From: UMGS1251 sp036666555
GTDB taxonomy: Bacteria; Bacillota; Clostridia; Lachnospirales; Lachnospiraceae
NCBI GenBank assembly: GCA_036666555.1
Contig: JAVWVS010000006.1
Location: forward strand, 1 to 64,000
Direction: 5' to 3'
DNA: 64,000 nucleotides
The position numbers and the translations under genes are program-made. This document shows, one piece after another, positions 1 through 8,392 of this stretch. Each line of letters starts with the position of its first letter. Positions within the stretch are counted from its first letter, which is position 1. The notes under the pieces are model-generated. The model saw only the letters and a program-made list of their open reading frames with translations, was not told where the DNA came from and searched no databases.

Positions 1-52
<52 letters not shown>

Positions 53-118
53 ATTATTACAAGCGTGCAGAGCAATTGCTTTGCACGTAAGTTTTTATCA
101 ATAAGAAACAAGCATTGA

Positions 119-191
<73 letters not shown>

Positions 192-233
192 TGAACTAAA
201 CGATAAAAGTATTCCTTATTCGTTTAGTAATAT

Positions 234-306
234 GGGATATTAGCTCAGTTGGTAGAGCACTTGACTTTTAATCAAGTTGTCCGGGGTTCGAATCCCCGAT
301 GTCTCA
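234..306 (+). tRNA. tRNA-Lys (TTT)
   Basis: A complete 73-nt cloverleaf. Acceptor gggatat pairs with atgtctc (two G-T pairs), the D arm has TAGCTCAGTTGG, the anticodon loop CTTTTAA carries TTT, and the T arm has GGTTCGAATCC. CCA is not encoded. It is the last tRNA of the cluster and is followed directly by a terminator. Confidence 0.95.
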
Positions 307-314
307 CTAGAAGT

Positions 315-348
315 AAAGCTACTCACATCATATGAGTAGCTTTTTTTT
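315..348 (+). terminator. Rho-independent terminator of the tRNA cluster
   Basis: An 11-bp stem (AAAGCTACTCA with TGAGTAGCTTT) with a short loop runs into eight Ts. It closes the tRNA transcript. It abuts the stop codon of the minus-strand gene at 347 and may also serve that gene weakly. Confidence 0.85.
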
Positions 349-1126
349 AAAGAAATAATTCTGGTGCTTTTGCTTCCTGGCAGGATTTCTTTAATTTATT
401 TCCGGCAATTTTCAGTTTGAAGTGACTTACTTGTCTTACTTTTGCAGGGCAGTTTCGCACACAGCGCATACAAGAAATGCATTTGTTTTTATCGGTCTTA
501 CGAGGATGCTCCGGGGTGATGGCACCTGTTGGACAGAGTTTTACACAAGTTTTACACTCCGTACAGTCTGCAGAGGCAGAAGGGACAAGAGGAATGGTTT
601 TGTAAGGACGGTAGGGTGTGTTTCCATTGACGGTAAGATGAACTTGTGATAAGTCTTCCAGCTCTTTTAATTTTCGATGTAATTGGACACCATAGTCTTT
701 TATAATGCATAGGTCACTGGCATTGGGACGACCTTTAGCAATGCTTCGAATAATTGAGTGCTCAACTGGAAATGCACCGGCACCGATGACTTTAAATCCT
801 TTTTCCTCGACAACGGTTTTCAGTTCCAACAAGGCATCTTCATAAGCACGATTTCCATAGGTAGCAATCAGTGCAGCGGGAGTATTATTTCCCTTTAACT
901 GCTCTAAATAAGATAGCATAGTTGCAGGAACACGTCCACTGTAAACCGGAATGCCAAATAGAACAAAGTCTGTTTCTTTAAAATTTAAAATTGGTTTTTT
1001 GATTTTATAAGAAGTTAAATCATAGGATACAGATTTAAAATTTAATTTCTGTGCAACAGCCATGATAACTTTTCTTGTAGTTCCGGTGGGACTAAAATAG
1101 ACTAAATTTAATTCATTGATTTTCAT
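347..1126 (-). CDS. EFR1-family flavodoxin/ferredoxin fusion
   Basis: A 259-residue electron-transfer protein. The N-terminal half is flavodoxin-like, with the FMN phosphate loop SPTGTTRK at about 12-19. The C-terminal part has two [4Fe-4S] ferredoxin motifs, CTECKTCVKLCP and CISCMRCVRNCP. This arrangement is the EFR1 family common in Clostridia, presumably cytosolic. Its electron donor and acceptor are not evident from the sequence. The ATG has a good AAGGAG site. It is transcribed alone, away from the decarboxylase gene. Nothing is odd about length or motifs. Confidence 0.85.
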   Translation of the reverse strand: MKINELNLVYFSPTGTTRKVIMAVAQKLNFKSVSYDLTSYKIKKPILNFKETDFVLFGIPVYSGRVPATMLSYLEQLKGNNTPAALIATYGNRAYEDALLELKTVVEEKGFKVIGAGAFPVEHSIIRSIAKGRPNASDLCIIKDYGVQLHRKLKELEDLSQVHLTVNGNTPYRPYKTIPLVPSASADCTECKTCVKLCPTGAITPEHPRKTDKNKCISCMRCVRNCPAKVRQVSHFKLKIAGNKLKKSCQEAKAPELFL

Positions 1127-1161
1127 AAGAATCTCCTTATTATAAGCGGGTTACAACAAAA

Positions 1162-1189
1162 AGTATAACACACATCGTGAGGAAATCAA
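1162..1189 (-). promoter_or_regulatory. sigma-A-type promoter of the EFR1 gene
   Basis: Read on the minus strand: TTGATT, a 16-bp spacer, then TATACT, ending about 35 bp upstream of the ATG at 1126. Confidence 0.5.
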
Positions 1190-1298
1190 GACCGTCTATT
1201 TTAAATTATTTAAAATGCCAACATATTGTGGGTTGCAGTTGCAATTAAACTTTGCAGTATGATATCATGGATACGAGTGGAAAGAGGATTCGTATAAG

Positions 1299-2705
1299 AT
1301 GAAGACAATATATGAAAGATTAAAAGAATATGAAGTATCCGACTATTATGGATTTCATATGCCCGGACATAAAAGAAATAAAAATATGACGAATGCAGAT
1401 TTGCCCTATGAAATAGATATTACAGAAATAGAAGGATTTGATGATCTGCATCATGCAAGGGGAATCATTCAAGAGGCAGAGTTGCGTGCAGCGCAGCTTT
1501 ATCATGGAGAAGACACCCATTTTCTCATTAATGGAAGCACTGTAGGAATTTTAAGCGGGATTTTAGGTGCTACCGAGAAAGGCGGAAAAATCGTGGTGGC
1601 AAGAAATTGTCATAAATCGGTATATCATGCCATATTTCTAAATGAATTGGAGCCTCTGTATGTGTATCCAAAGTGGCGTAAGGAACAGCAACTATATGGG
1701 GAAATACAGCCAAAAGAGATTGAAACACTACTGGAAACAGAAGAGGGAATTCAGGCAGTTGTTATCGTTTCACCTACTTATGATGGTGTGGTATCAGATG
1801 TGGAGAAAATTGCTAAAATAGCACATAAAAAAGGAATACCTCTTATTGTAGATGAAGCACATGGAGCACATTTTGGATTTCATCCGTATTTTCCTCAAAA
1901 TGCAAATCAGAGTGGAGCAGATGTGGTGATACATAGTCTTCACAAAACACTTCCATCACTGACCCAGACAGCGCTGATTCATTTGAATGGTTCTGTGGTG
2001 AATCGGGAAAGAATCGAAATGTATTTGCACATGCTTCAATCCAGCAGTCCGTCATATGTGCTGATGGCCAGTATGGATCAGTGCATGGAAGGTTTACAGA
2101 TACACGGAGTGCAGTGGTTTGATGAATATGTTCAGAAACTAAGCAAGGCGAGGGAGGAGCTACATACCTTGCCAATTCTGGAGTTAGTGGAAACGGAGCA
2201 TTTTGATAAAGGGAAGCTTATTATTTCCACACAAAATGCTAACATAAGTGGAAATGAACTTTACAACATGCTATGGAAACAATATCATTTACAGATGGAA
2301 ATGAGCAGTGAAAAATATGTACTGGCAATGACTTCCGTAGCGGATACCCAGGATGGATATGAAAGATTGGTAAATGCACTTTTTGAAGTAGACCAAACGC
2401 TTTCCCCGAGGAATGATAAAGAGCAATCTTTGGCATTGCCTAAAGCCGAAATTATTTGGAGCAGTGCGGTAATGGAACGTAAAAAACGGTTGCAAGGTTC
2501 AGCAAAATATTTGCCGTGGGAGGAAGCACAAGGATTGATTTCTACAGAATATGCATACTTGTATCCACCGGGATGCCCACTGATTGTGCCGGGAGAACGA
2601 ATTACAAAAGAAATTACAGCTTGTTTAATACAATATCAGAAAGCAGGTCTTACAATAGAAGGATTGCATAGAAAAAACGAAATAGGAGTATGGGAAAATG
2701 GGTAA
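1299..2705 (+). CDS. Orn/Lys/Arg decarboxylase-family PLP enzyme (YaaO-like)
   Basis: 468 residues of the fold-type I PLP decarboxylase family (arginine/lysine/ornithine). The PLP pocket is visible: VDEAHGAH at 184-191 and the SLHKT motif with the Schiff-base lysine K216. The N-terminal MPGHKRN motif is also typical. Members decarboxylate basic amino acids to polyamine precursors, but the substrate cannot be chosen from sequence. It lacks the long N-terminal wing domain of the large inducible enterobacterial enzymes, as in Bacillus YaaO/SpeA. It overlaps the next gene by 8 bp. The order decarboxylase - nucleotide kinase - holB - yaaT matches B. subtilis yaaO-tmk-holB-yaaT. Confidence 0.88.
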   Translation: MKTIYERLKEYEVSDYYGFHMPGHKRNKNMTNADLPYEIDITEIEGFDDLHHARGIIQEAELRAAQLYHGEDTHFLINGSTVGILSGILGATEKGGKIVVARNCHKSVYHAIFLNELEPLYVYPKWRKEQQLYGEIQPKEIETLLETEEGIQAVVIVSPTYDGVVSDVEKIAKIAHKKGIPLIVDEAHGAHFGFHPYFPQNANQSGADVVIHSLHKTLPSLTQTALIHLNGSVVNRERIEMYLHMLQSSSPSYVLMASMDQCMEGLQIHGVQWFDEYVQKLSKAREELHTLPILELVETEHFDKGKLIISTQNANISGNELYNMLWKQYHLQMEMSSEKYVLAMTSVADTQDGYERLVNALFEVDQTLSPRNDKEQSLALPKAEIIWSSAVMERKKRLQGSAKYLPWEEAQGLISTEYAYLYPPGCPLIVPGERITKEITACLIQYQKAGLTIEGLHRKNEIGVWENG

Positions 2706-3282
2706 GATATTCTATATTATGGGAAAAAGTTCGTCGGGAAAAGACACAATTTTTAAAAGTGTCAGTGAGCAAATGCCGGAGCTTAAGACGATTGTGCTAT
2801 ATACCACTAGACCGATTCGAGCAGGGGAACGGGAAGGAAAAGAATATTATTTTGTAGAAGAAGAAAAACGGCTAGAATTGGAACAGGCAGGAAAAGTCAT
2901 TGAGAGCCGTACCTACCAAACGGTGCATGGATTGTGGAGTTATTTCACCGTGGATGACGGACAAATTGATTTGGAAGAGGAAAATTATATAGTCATTGGG
3001 ACATTAGAATCTTATGAGAAAATGTGTCATTATTTTGGAAGGGCTAAGATGGTGCCCATTTATATCGAAATTGAAGATGGAGAACGACTTACTCGTGCGA
3101 TGAAAAGGGAACAGAGCCAGAAAGAACCAAAATATGAGGAATTATGTAGAAGGTTTTTGGCAGATGCCAAGGATTTTTCCGGAGAAGAGCTAAAAAGGCA
3201 GGAAATTGTAAAACGATTTGTGAATTTGAAATTGGATGACTGCACAAAAGAAATTCTACTATATATTCGGGAGCAGCTATGA
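2698..3282 (+). CDS. guanylate kinase-like P-loop kinase in the tmk position
   Basis: 194 residues. The Walker A loop is GKSSSGKD at about 9-16, and the GMP-binding TTRPIRAGEREGKEYYFV motif is at about 37-54, both typical of guanylate kinases (GMP + ATP to GDP + ADP). It is co-transcribed with the decarboxylase and with holB. In Bacillus this slot holds thymidylate kinase, but the DRY-type motif of Tmk is absent. Clostridia usually have a separate housekeeping gmk, so this may be a paralogue with a different role. That is inference. Confidence 0.75.
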   Translation: MGKIFYIMGKSSSGKDTIFKSVSEQMPELKTIVLYTTRPIRAGEREGKEYYFVEEEKRLELEQAGKVIESRTYQTVHGLWSYFTVDDGQIDLEEENYIVIGTLESYEKMCHYFGRAKMVPIYIEIEDGERLTRAMKREQSQKEPKYEELCRRFLADAKDFSGEELKRQEIVKRFVNLKLDDCTKEILLYIREQL

Positions 3283-3327
3283 TATAATTGTAAAGATAAG
3301 ATACCGCAAGAAAGCAAGGTGGGAATC

Positions 3328-4317
3328 ATGAATAGTTTTAAGGACATTGTGGGACATAATGATATTATTGAATATATTCAAAGTGCAGTAGAGCAAAACA
3401 AGGTTTCACATGCGTATATATTAAATGGAGAACGGGGATCGGGAAAGAAGATGCTGGCGAATTTATTTGCCATGACACTTCAGTGTGAAGTGAGCAATCA
3501 AGAACCTTGTGGAAAATGTCATGCATGTAAACAGATTGATGGTGGAAATCACCCGGATGTGATTCGTGTAACCCATGAAAAACCAAATAGCATTGGTGTG
3601 GATGATATTCGCGAACAGATTAATAATGATATTATGGTGAAACCATATAGCGGAGCGTACAAAATTTATATAGTTCCTCAAGCAGATTTGATGACGGTAC
3701 AGGCACAGAATGCACTTTTAAAGACCATAGAGGAGCCACCGGAGTACGCCATTATTTTCTTATTAACAGAGAATGCAGAAAGTTTACTTCCGACCATTAC
3801 ATCTCGATGCGTTATTTTAAAGTTAAAAAATATTAAAGATGAACTGGTGAAAAAATATCTGATGGAACAAATGCAGATACCGGACTATCAGGCAGAGCTT
3901 TGCGCAGCATTTGCCCAAGGGAATATGGGGAAGGCAATTATGCTGGCCACCTCAAGCCATTTTAATGAAATTAAGGAAGAGGCGATTCAGCTACTGAAAT
4001 ATATCAATGAGATGGAAGTTCATGAGATTATTCAGGCAGTGAAAAAAGCTATGACATATAAGATTGAAATTAGTGATTATCTAGATATTATTATGGTATG
4101 GTACCGAGACATTTTGATTTATAAAGCAACGAAAAATGTGAACCGGGTAGTCTTTGCAGAACAATTAAAGTTTATTAAGGAACGAGCAAATAAAAGCTCC
4201 TATGAAGGTTTGGAGCTGATTTTAGAAAGCTTGGAAAAAGCAAAAACACGTCTAAAAGCAAATGTGAATTTTGAATTAACATTGGAATTATTGTTTTTGA
4301 CGATAAAGGAGAATTAA
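3328..4317 (+). CDS. holB: DNA polymerase III, delta' subunit
   Basis: A 329-residue clamp-loader subunit that helps load the beta clamp. It has a modified Walker A (GERGSGKK), a zinc-binding Cys cluster (C, then CGKCHAC) at about 50-62, the IEEPP segment and the SRC motif (TSRCVIL). I placed the start at ATG 3328, with AAGGTGG at 3316-3322. A GTG at 3319 would add three residues but sits on top of the ribosome site. It is followed after 3 bp by yaaT, an arrangement conserved across Firmicutes. Confidence 0.9.
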   Translation: MNSFKDIVGHNDIIEYIQSAVEQNKVSHAYILNGERGSGKKMLANLFAMTLQCEVSNQEPCGKCHACKQIDGGNHPDVIRVTHEKPNSIGVDDIREQINNDIMVKPYSGAYKIYIVPQADLMTVQAQNALLKTIEEPPEYAIIFLLTENAESLLPTITSRCVILKLKNIKDELVKKYLMEQMQIPDYQAELCAAFAQGNMGKAIMLATSSHFNEIKEEAIQLLKYINEMEVHEIIQAVKKAMTYKIEISDYLDIIMVWYRDILIYKATKNVNRVVFAEQLKFIKERANKSSYEGLELILESLEKAKTRLKANVNFELTLELLFLTIKEN

Positions 4318-4320
4318 TCG

Positions 4321-5232
4321 ATGACAAAGGTAATTGGTGTAAGATTTCGAAGAGCCGGGAAGGTGTATTATTTTGCCCCGGGGAAATTTCAGATACAAAA
4401 GGGAGACAGCGTGATTGTAGAAACTGCACGAGGAGTTGAGTTTGGAAGTGTAGTACTGGAACAGCGGGAGATTCCGGATGAAGAAGTGATGCAGCCATTG
4501 AAACCGGTGATTCGTTTGGCAACGGCGGAAGATAGAAAAACCGAAGAAAAGAATCGGGAAAAAGAAAAAGAAGCATTTGACATTTGTCTGGAAAAGATTC
4601 GGAAACATGAATTAGAGATGAAACTCATTGATGCAGAATATACCTTTGACAATAATAAGGTGCTATTTTATTTTACTGCAGATGGCAGAATTGATTTTCG
4701 TGAATTGGTAAAGGATTTAGCAGCAGTATTTCGGACTAGAATAGAGTTGCGCCAAATTGGTGTTCGAGATGAGACAAAGATTCGTGGTGGTATTGGTGTC
4801 TGTGGTCGGGAGCTTTGCTGCAATACGTATTTGGCAGAGTTTGCTCCGGTGTCTATCAAAATGGCAAAAGAACAAAATTTATCGTTGAATCCCACAAAGA
4901 TTTCTGGTGTCTGTGGTCGGCTGATGTGCTGTCTGACCAATGAACAGGAAACCTATGAAGAGTTAAACAGCCGTCTTCCGGTGCTGGGGGACAGCGTGAC
5001 AACTTTGGATGGTCTGCGAGGGGATGTTCTTAGTGTCAGCGTTTTACGTCAGATGGTGAAAGTGGTAGTGACCATGGAAAAAGATGAAAAAGAAGTGAGG
5101 GAATATAAAGTAAGCGAACTGAAATTCAAACCGAAACGACGTAAAAATGAAGTGAAACTTTCAAAAGAAGAGATGAAAGAACTGGCAGCACTTGAAAAAG
5201 GGGAAGGAAAGTCAAAATTAGATGATGCATAA
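4321..5232 (+). CDS. yaaT: PSP1-domain protein YaaT (stage 0 sporulation)
   Basis: 303 residues with a PSP1/YaaT domain. The diagnostic Cys-rich repeats GVCGRELCCNTYL and GVCGRLMCCL are both intact at about 160-206. In B. subtilis YaaT joins YlbF and YmcA in a cytosolic complex that affects sporulation, biofilm formation and mRNA processing and binds [4Fe-4S] clusters. The C terminus is basic and acidic low-complexity sequence. The gene sits between holB and the trmN6-like gene, overlapping the latter by 11 bp. Confidence 0.9.
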   Translation: MTKVIGVRFRRAGKVYYFAPGKFQIQKGDSVIVETARGVEFGSVVLEQREIPDEEVMQPLKPVIRLATAEDRKTEEKNREKEKEAFDICLEKIRKHELEMKLIDAEYTFDNNKVLFYFTADGRIDFRELVKDLAAVFRTRIELRQIGVRDETKIRGGIGVCGRELCCNTYLAEFAPVSIKMAKEQNLSLNPTKISGVCGRLMCCLTNEQETYEELNSRLPVLGDSVTTLDGLRGDVLSVSVLRQMVKVVVTMEKDEKEVREYKVSELKFKPKRRKNEVKLSKEEMKELAALEKGEGKSKLDDA

Positions 5233-5974
5233 TCTAAAACCGGAAGAACGATTAGATGATCTACAGATAAAAGGGTATGAAATCATACAGCATCCAGGGA
5301 AATTTTGCTTTGGCATGGATGCTGTGCTTTTGTCTTCCTTTGCAAATGTAAAAGATGGTGAAACAGTTCTGGATCTAGGAACAGGAACGGGGATTCTTCC
5401 TATATTATTAGAAGCAAAGACTGGGGGAAGTCATTTCACAGGATTGGAAATTCAAGAAGAAAGTGCGGATATGGCAACCAGAAGCGTATTGCATAATCAT
5501 TTGGAACATAAAATTACCATTGTGACAGGAGACATTAAAGAGGCAGCCAGTATATTTGGTTCTGTCTCTTTTGACGTCATAACCACAAACCCACCATATA
5601 TGATAGGGCAACATGGGATTACCAATGCAGACAAAACCAAGGCAATTGCAAGACATGAAATCCTTTGCGACCTAGATGATATCCTAAGAGAAAGTGCTCG
5701 GATATTACAAACAAAAGGACGGTTCTACATGGTACACAGACCATTTCGCTTGGCGGAAATTATCACAAAAATGTGCACCTATAAACTAGAACCAAAACGA
5801 ATTCGATTTGTACATCCCTATGCAGACAAAGAAGCAAATATGGTGTTAATTGAAGGAATGAAGGATGCTAATTCCAGAATCAAAGTAGAACCACCACTGA
5901 TTGTATATGAAAAAAATGGAAATTATACAGAAGAAATATTGAAAAATCACAAAAAGGGGCACCACAAAAGCTAA
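5222..5974 (+). CDS. tRNA1(Val) (adenine-N6) methyltransferase-like protein (YabB/TrmN6)
   Basis: A 250-residue SAM-dependent methyltransferase. Motif I is LDLGTGTGILP at about 50-60 and the amino-methylating NPPY motif is at about 122-125. The family includes E. coli TrmN6, which modifies A37 of tRNA-Val, and Bacillus YabB sits in the same place. It overlaps yaaT by 11 bp, so the two are translationally linked. The C-terminal tail is Lys/His-rich. The exact target base is inferred from family only. Confidence 0.8.
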   Translation: MMHNLKPEERLDDLQIKGYEIIQHPGKFCFGMDAVLLSSFANVKDGETVLDLGTGTGILPILLEAKTGGSHFTGLEIQEESADMATRSVLHNHLEHKITIVTGDIKEAASIFGSVSFDVITTNPPYMIGQHGITNADKTKAIARHEILCDLDDILRESARILQTKGRFYMVHRPFRLAEIITKMCTYKLEPKRIRFVHPYADKEANMVLIEGMKDANSRIKVEPPLIVYEKNGNYTEEILKNHKKGHHKS

Positions 5975-6014
5975 TTGGGGACGTAGTAAACTTCAAAAGG
6001 GTTACGTCCCCAGT
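5974..6014. repeat. intergenic palindrome (hairpin)
   Basis: GGGGACGTA at 5977-5985 pairs with TACGTCCCC at 6003-6011, extended by A-T and G-T pairs to about 14 bp around a 13-nt loop. No T-run follows, so it is not a standard terminator. It lies between the methyltransferase stop and the rsmI ribosome site and could be a REP-like unit or an mRNA-processing hairpin. Confidence 0.6.
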
Positions 6015-6038
6015 TAAAAAATTAACAAGGAGGTTGTT

Positions 6039-6884
6039 ATGGGAGGTATGTTATTTTTATGTGCGACGCCTATCGGAAATCTGGAGGATATTACTTACCG
6101 GGTGGTTCGTATTTTAAAGGAAGTGGATTTGATTGCGGCGGAGGATACGAGAAATAGTATTAAGCTTTTGAATCATTTCGAGATTAAAACGCCCATGACT
6201 AGTTATCATGAATATAACAAGATCGAGAAGGGTGCGAAGCTGGTGGAACGTATGCAGTCGGGAATAAAGATTGCATTGATTACGGATGCCGGGACGCCTG
6301 GGATTTCGGACCCAGGTGAGGAACTGGTTCGTATGTGTTATGAGGCGGGGGTTGAGGTGACGTCTTTGCCGGGGGCGGCGGCGTGTATTACAGCGCTTAC
6401 ATTATCAGGATTGTCCACAAGGCGTTTTGCATTTGAGGCATTTCTGCCTACCGACAAGAAGGAACGGCAGCAGGTACTGGAGGAGTTGTTACAAGAAACG
6501 CGTACCATGGTCTTATATGAGGCGCCTCATCGCTTGTTAAAAACATTGAAGGAACTGGAAAATGCCATAGGAAATCGAAGGATTACGGTATGCAGAGAAT
6601 TGACCAAGAAATTTGAGACGGCATTTCAAACAACCATTCAAGAGGCAGTGAAGTACTACGAGGAAAATGCCCCCAGAGGGGAATGTGTACTCGTAATAGA
6701 GGGAAAGAGCTTCCGTGAAATCAGAGAAGAAGCACAGGAACAATGGGAACAAATGAGTGTGGAAGAGCACATGGAGTATTACACGGAAAAAGGAATTGAG
6801 AAAAAGGAAGCAATGAAAATGGTTGCAAAAGACAGAGGCGTGGGTAAACGGGAAATCTATCAATCATTGTTAGGGGAAAAGTAA
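6039..6884 (+). CDS. rsmI: 16S rRNA (cytidine1402-2'-O)-methyltransferase
   Basis: 281 residues of the tetrapyrrole-methylase fold. Motifs are TPIGNLEDIT at the N terminus, AAEDTRNS, and the SAM-site ITDAGTPGISDPG followed by SLPGAAA. RsmI methylates the ribose of C1402 in the ribosomal P site. Length is normal. The ATG at 6039 has an AAGGAGG site 5 bp upstream. It corresponds to B. subtilis yabC and ends the conserved holB-yaaT block. Confidence 0.93.
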   Translation: MGGMLFLCATPIGNLEDITYRVVRILKEVDLIAAEDTRNSIKLLNHFEIKTPMTSYHEYNKIEKGAKLVERMQSGIKIALITDAGTPGISDPGEELVRMCYEAGVEVTSLPGAAACITALTLSGLSTRRFAFEAFLPTDKKERQQVLEELLQETRTMVLYEAPHRLLKTLKELENAIGNRRITVCRELTKKFETAFQTTIQEAVKYYEENAPRGECVLVIEGKSFREIREEAQEQWEQMSVEEHMEYYTEKGIEKKEAMKMVAKDRGVGKREIYQSLLGEK

Positions 6885-7022
6885 TTGGTCAATTTGTATA
6901 GAGAATCGAAATTTTTTTGTTCAAGTAGGTCATAGACCAAAAGACTGTTTTTTTATATACTACAGAAAGAACGAAATAACCTTAGACAAGAAATGAACAA
7001 AAATCAGGAGGAATAAAACGAA

Positions 7023-8135
7023 ATGGCAAGCTTATCATTAAAACATATTAACAAAGTATATCCAAATGGATTTGAAGCGGTAAAAGATTTCAATTTAGAA
7101 ATCGAAGACAAAGAATTTATTATCTTTGTAGGACCATCCGGATGTGGTAAATCTACTACACTTCGTATGATTGCAGGATTAGAAGAAATTTCTTCAGGGG
7201 AATTGATGATTGGTGACCGCATTGTAAATGACGTAGAACCAAAAGACAGAGATATCGCAATGGTATTCCAAAACTACGCATTATATCCTCATATGACCGT
7301 ATATGATAACATGGCTTTTGGTTTGAAATTAAGAAAAATGCCAAAACCGGAAATTGATAAAATGGTTCGTGAAGCAGCTAGAATCTTGGACTTAGAGCCA
7401 CTGCTTGATCGTAAGCCAAAAGCTTTATCAGGTGGACAAAGACAACGTGTTGCTATGGGACGTGCAATTGTGCGTGATCCTAAGGTATTTCTTATGGATG
7501 AGCCTTTATCAAACTTGGATGCAAAATTAAGAGGTCAGATGCGTATTGAGATTTCTAAATTACATCAAAGACTGGGCACAACTATTATCTACGTAACACA
7601 TGATCAGACAGAAGCTATGACACTTGGTACCAGAATCGTTGTTATGAATGGTGGTATTGTACAGCAAGTAGATACACCACAGGTGTTATATGATGAACCA
7701 TGTAACTTATTTGTTGCAGGATTTATCGGATCACCACAGATGAACTTCTTAGATGCAGTTTGTCAGGTCAATGGAGATAAAGTATCATTGGATATCGGAC
7801 CTACACATATCGAACTTCCACCAGCAAAAGCAAAGAAATTAATCGAGGGTGGATATGAAGGAAAAACAATTGTACTTGGTATTCGTCCGGAAGATGTTCA
7901 TGATGAAGAAATGTTTATTGAATCTTCACCAAATACGATTATAGAAGCAAAAATCCGTGTATACGAAATGCTTGGCGCAGAAGTTTACTTATACTTCGAT
8001 TATGAAGGTTCCAGCATGACCGCAAGAGTTGACCCAAGAACAACAGCAAGAACAGGGGATACGGTTAAATTTGCATTTGATGCTGAAAAGATTCATCTTT
8101 TTGATAAAGAAACAGAACTTTCTATTACAAACTAA
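7023..8135 (+). CDS. sugar ABC transporter ATPase, UgpC/MsmX type
   Basis: 370 residues. Walker A GPSGCGKST is at 37-45, the signature LSGGQRQR at 135-142 and Walker B VFLMDEP at 155-161. A C-terminal TOBE-like regulatory domain starts at about 235 (IRPEDV motif). This is the MsmX/UgpC class, cytosolic ATPases that energise several carbohydrate importers. No permease or binding protein is next to it, as expected for a shared ATPase. The ATG follows an AGGAGG site. A TATACT at 6956-6961 may be the -10, but no good -35 was seen. Confidence 0.9.
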   Translation: MASLSLKHINKVYPNGFEAVKDFNLEIEDKEFIIFVGPSGCGKSTTLRMIAGLEEISSGELMIGDRIVNDVEPKDRDIAMVFQNYALYPHMTVYDNMAFGLKLRKMPKPEIDKMVREAARILDLEPLLDRKPKALSGGQRQRVAMGRAIVRDPKVFLMDEPLSNLDAKLRGQMRIEISKLHQRLGTTIIYVTHDQTEAMTLGTRIVVMNGGIVQQVDTPQVLYDEPCNLFVAGFIGSPQMNFLDAVCQVNGDKVSLDIGPTHIELPPAKAKKLIEGGYEGKTIVLGIRPEDVHDEEMFIESSPNTIIEAKIRVYEMLGAEVYLYFDYEGSSMTARVDPRTTARTGDTVKFAFDAEKIHLFDKETELSITN

Positions 8136-8144
8136 AAGATTTCA

Positions 8145-8173
8145 TTGACATTTTAAGAAAAACCCCTTATATT
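8145..8173 (+). promoter_or_regulatory. sigma-A promoter of the riboswitch/P-type ATPase transcript
   Basis: A perfect -35 TTGACA at 8145-8150, a 17-bp spacer, then TATATT at 8168-8173. The predicted transcript start at about 8180 lies directly before the aptamer. Confidence 0.85.
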
Positions 8174-8181
8174 GAATTTAT

Positions 8182-8283
8182 AGTAAGAGGGAGTAGCTGG
8201 CACATATCCCATGTGTTTACGATGTCGTCAATACGATGAGAAGTCATCCGTATCGTAATGAAATAGCGAGACTTTTATTGTAC
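8182..8283 (+). promoter_or_regulatory. yybP-ykoY (Mn2+) riboswitch
   Basis: Conserved pieces of the yybP-ykoY aptamer are present in order: GGGAGTAGCT at 8190-8199, GTCGTCAATACG at 8224-8235, and GCGAGAC at 8266-8272. The closing helix P1 can form from AGTAAGAG (8182-8189) and CTTTTATT (8272-8279). The 3' P1 strand is also the 5' arm of the terminator downstream. This fits the known mechanism in which Mn2+ stabilises P1 and permits read-through. The identification is by eye from the consensus. Confidence 0.85.
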
Positions 8284-8315
8284 TTCACAAGAGTACAATA
8301 AAAGTCTCTTTTTAT
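8268..8315 (+). terminator. regulated terminator of the yybP-ykoY riboswitch
   Basis: A perfect 16-bp stem (8268-8283 with 8293-8308) with a 9-nt loop, followed by a T-run. Its left arm overlaps the P1 3' strand of the aptamer, so aptamer folding and termination exclude each other. Confidence 0.88.
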
Positions 8316-8392
8316 ATGAAAGCACAGCCAGGTGGCATGAAAGAAAACTTACTGGGAACCATAAGGAAGAAGAAAGCGGAGGAAGATAAGTT

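Noticed and set aside
422..649. Plus-strand frame inside the EFR1 gene
   Set aside because: Shadow of the ferredoxin domain on the opposite strand.
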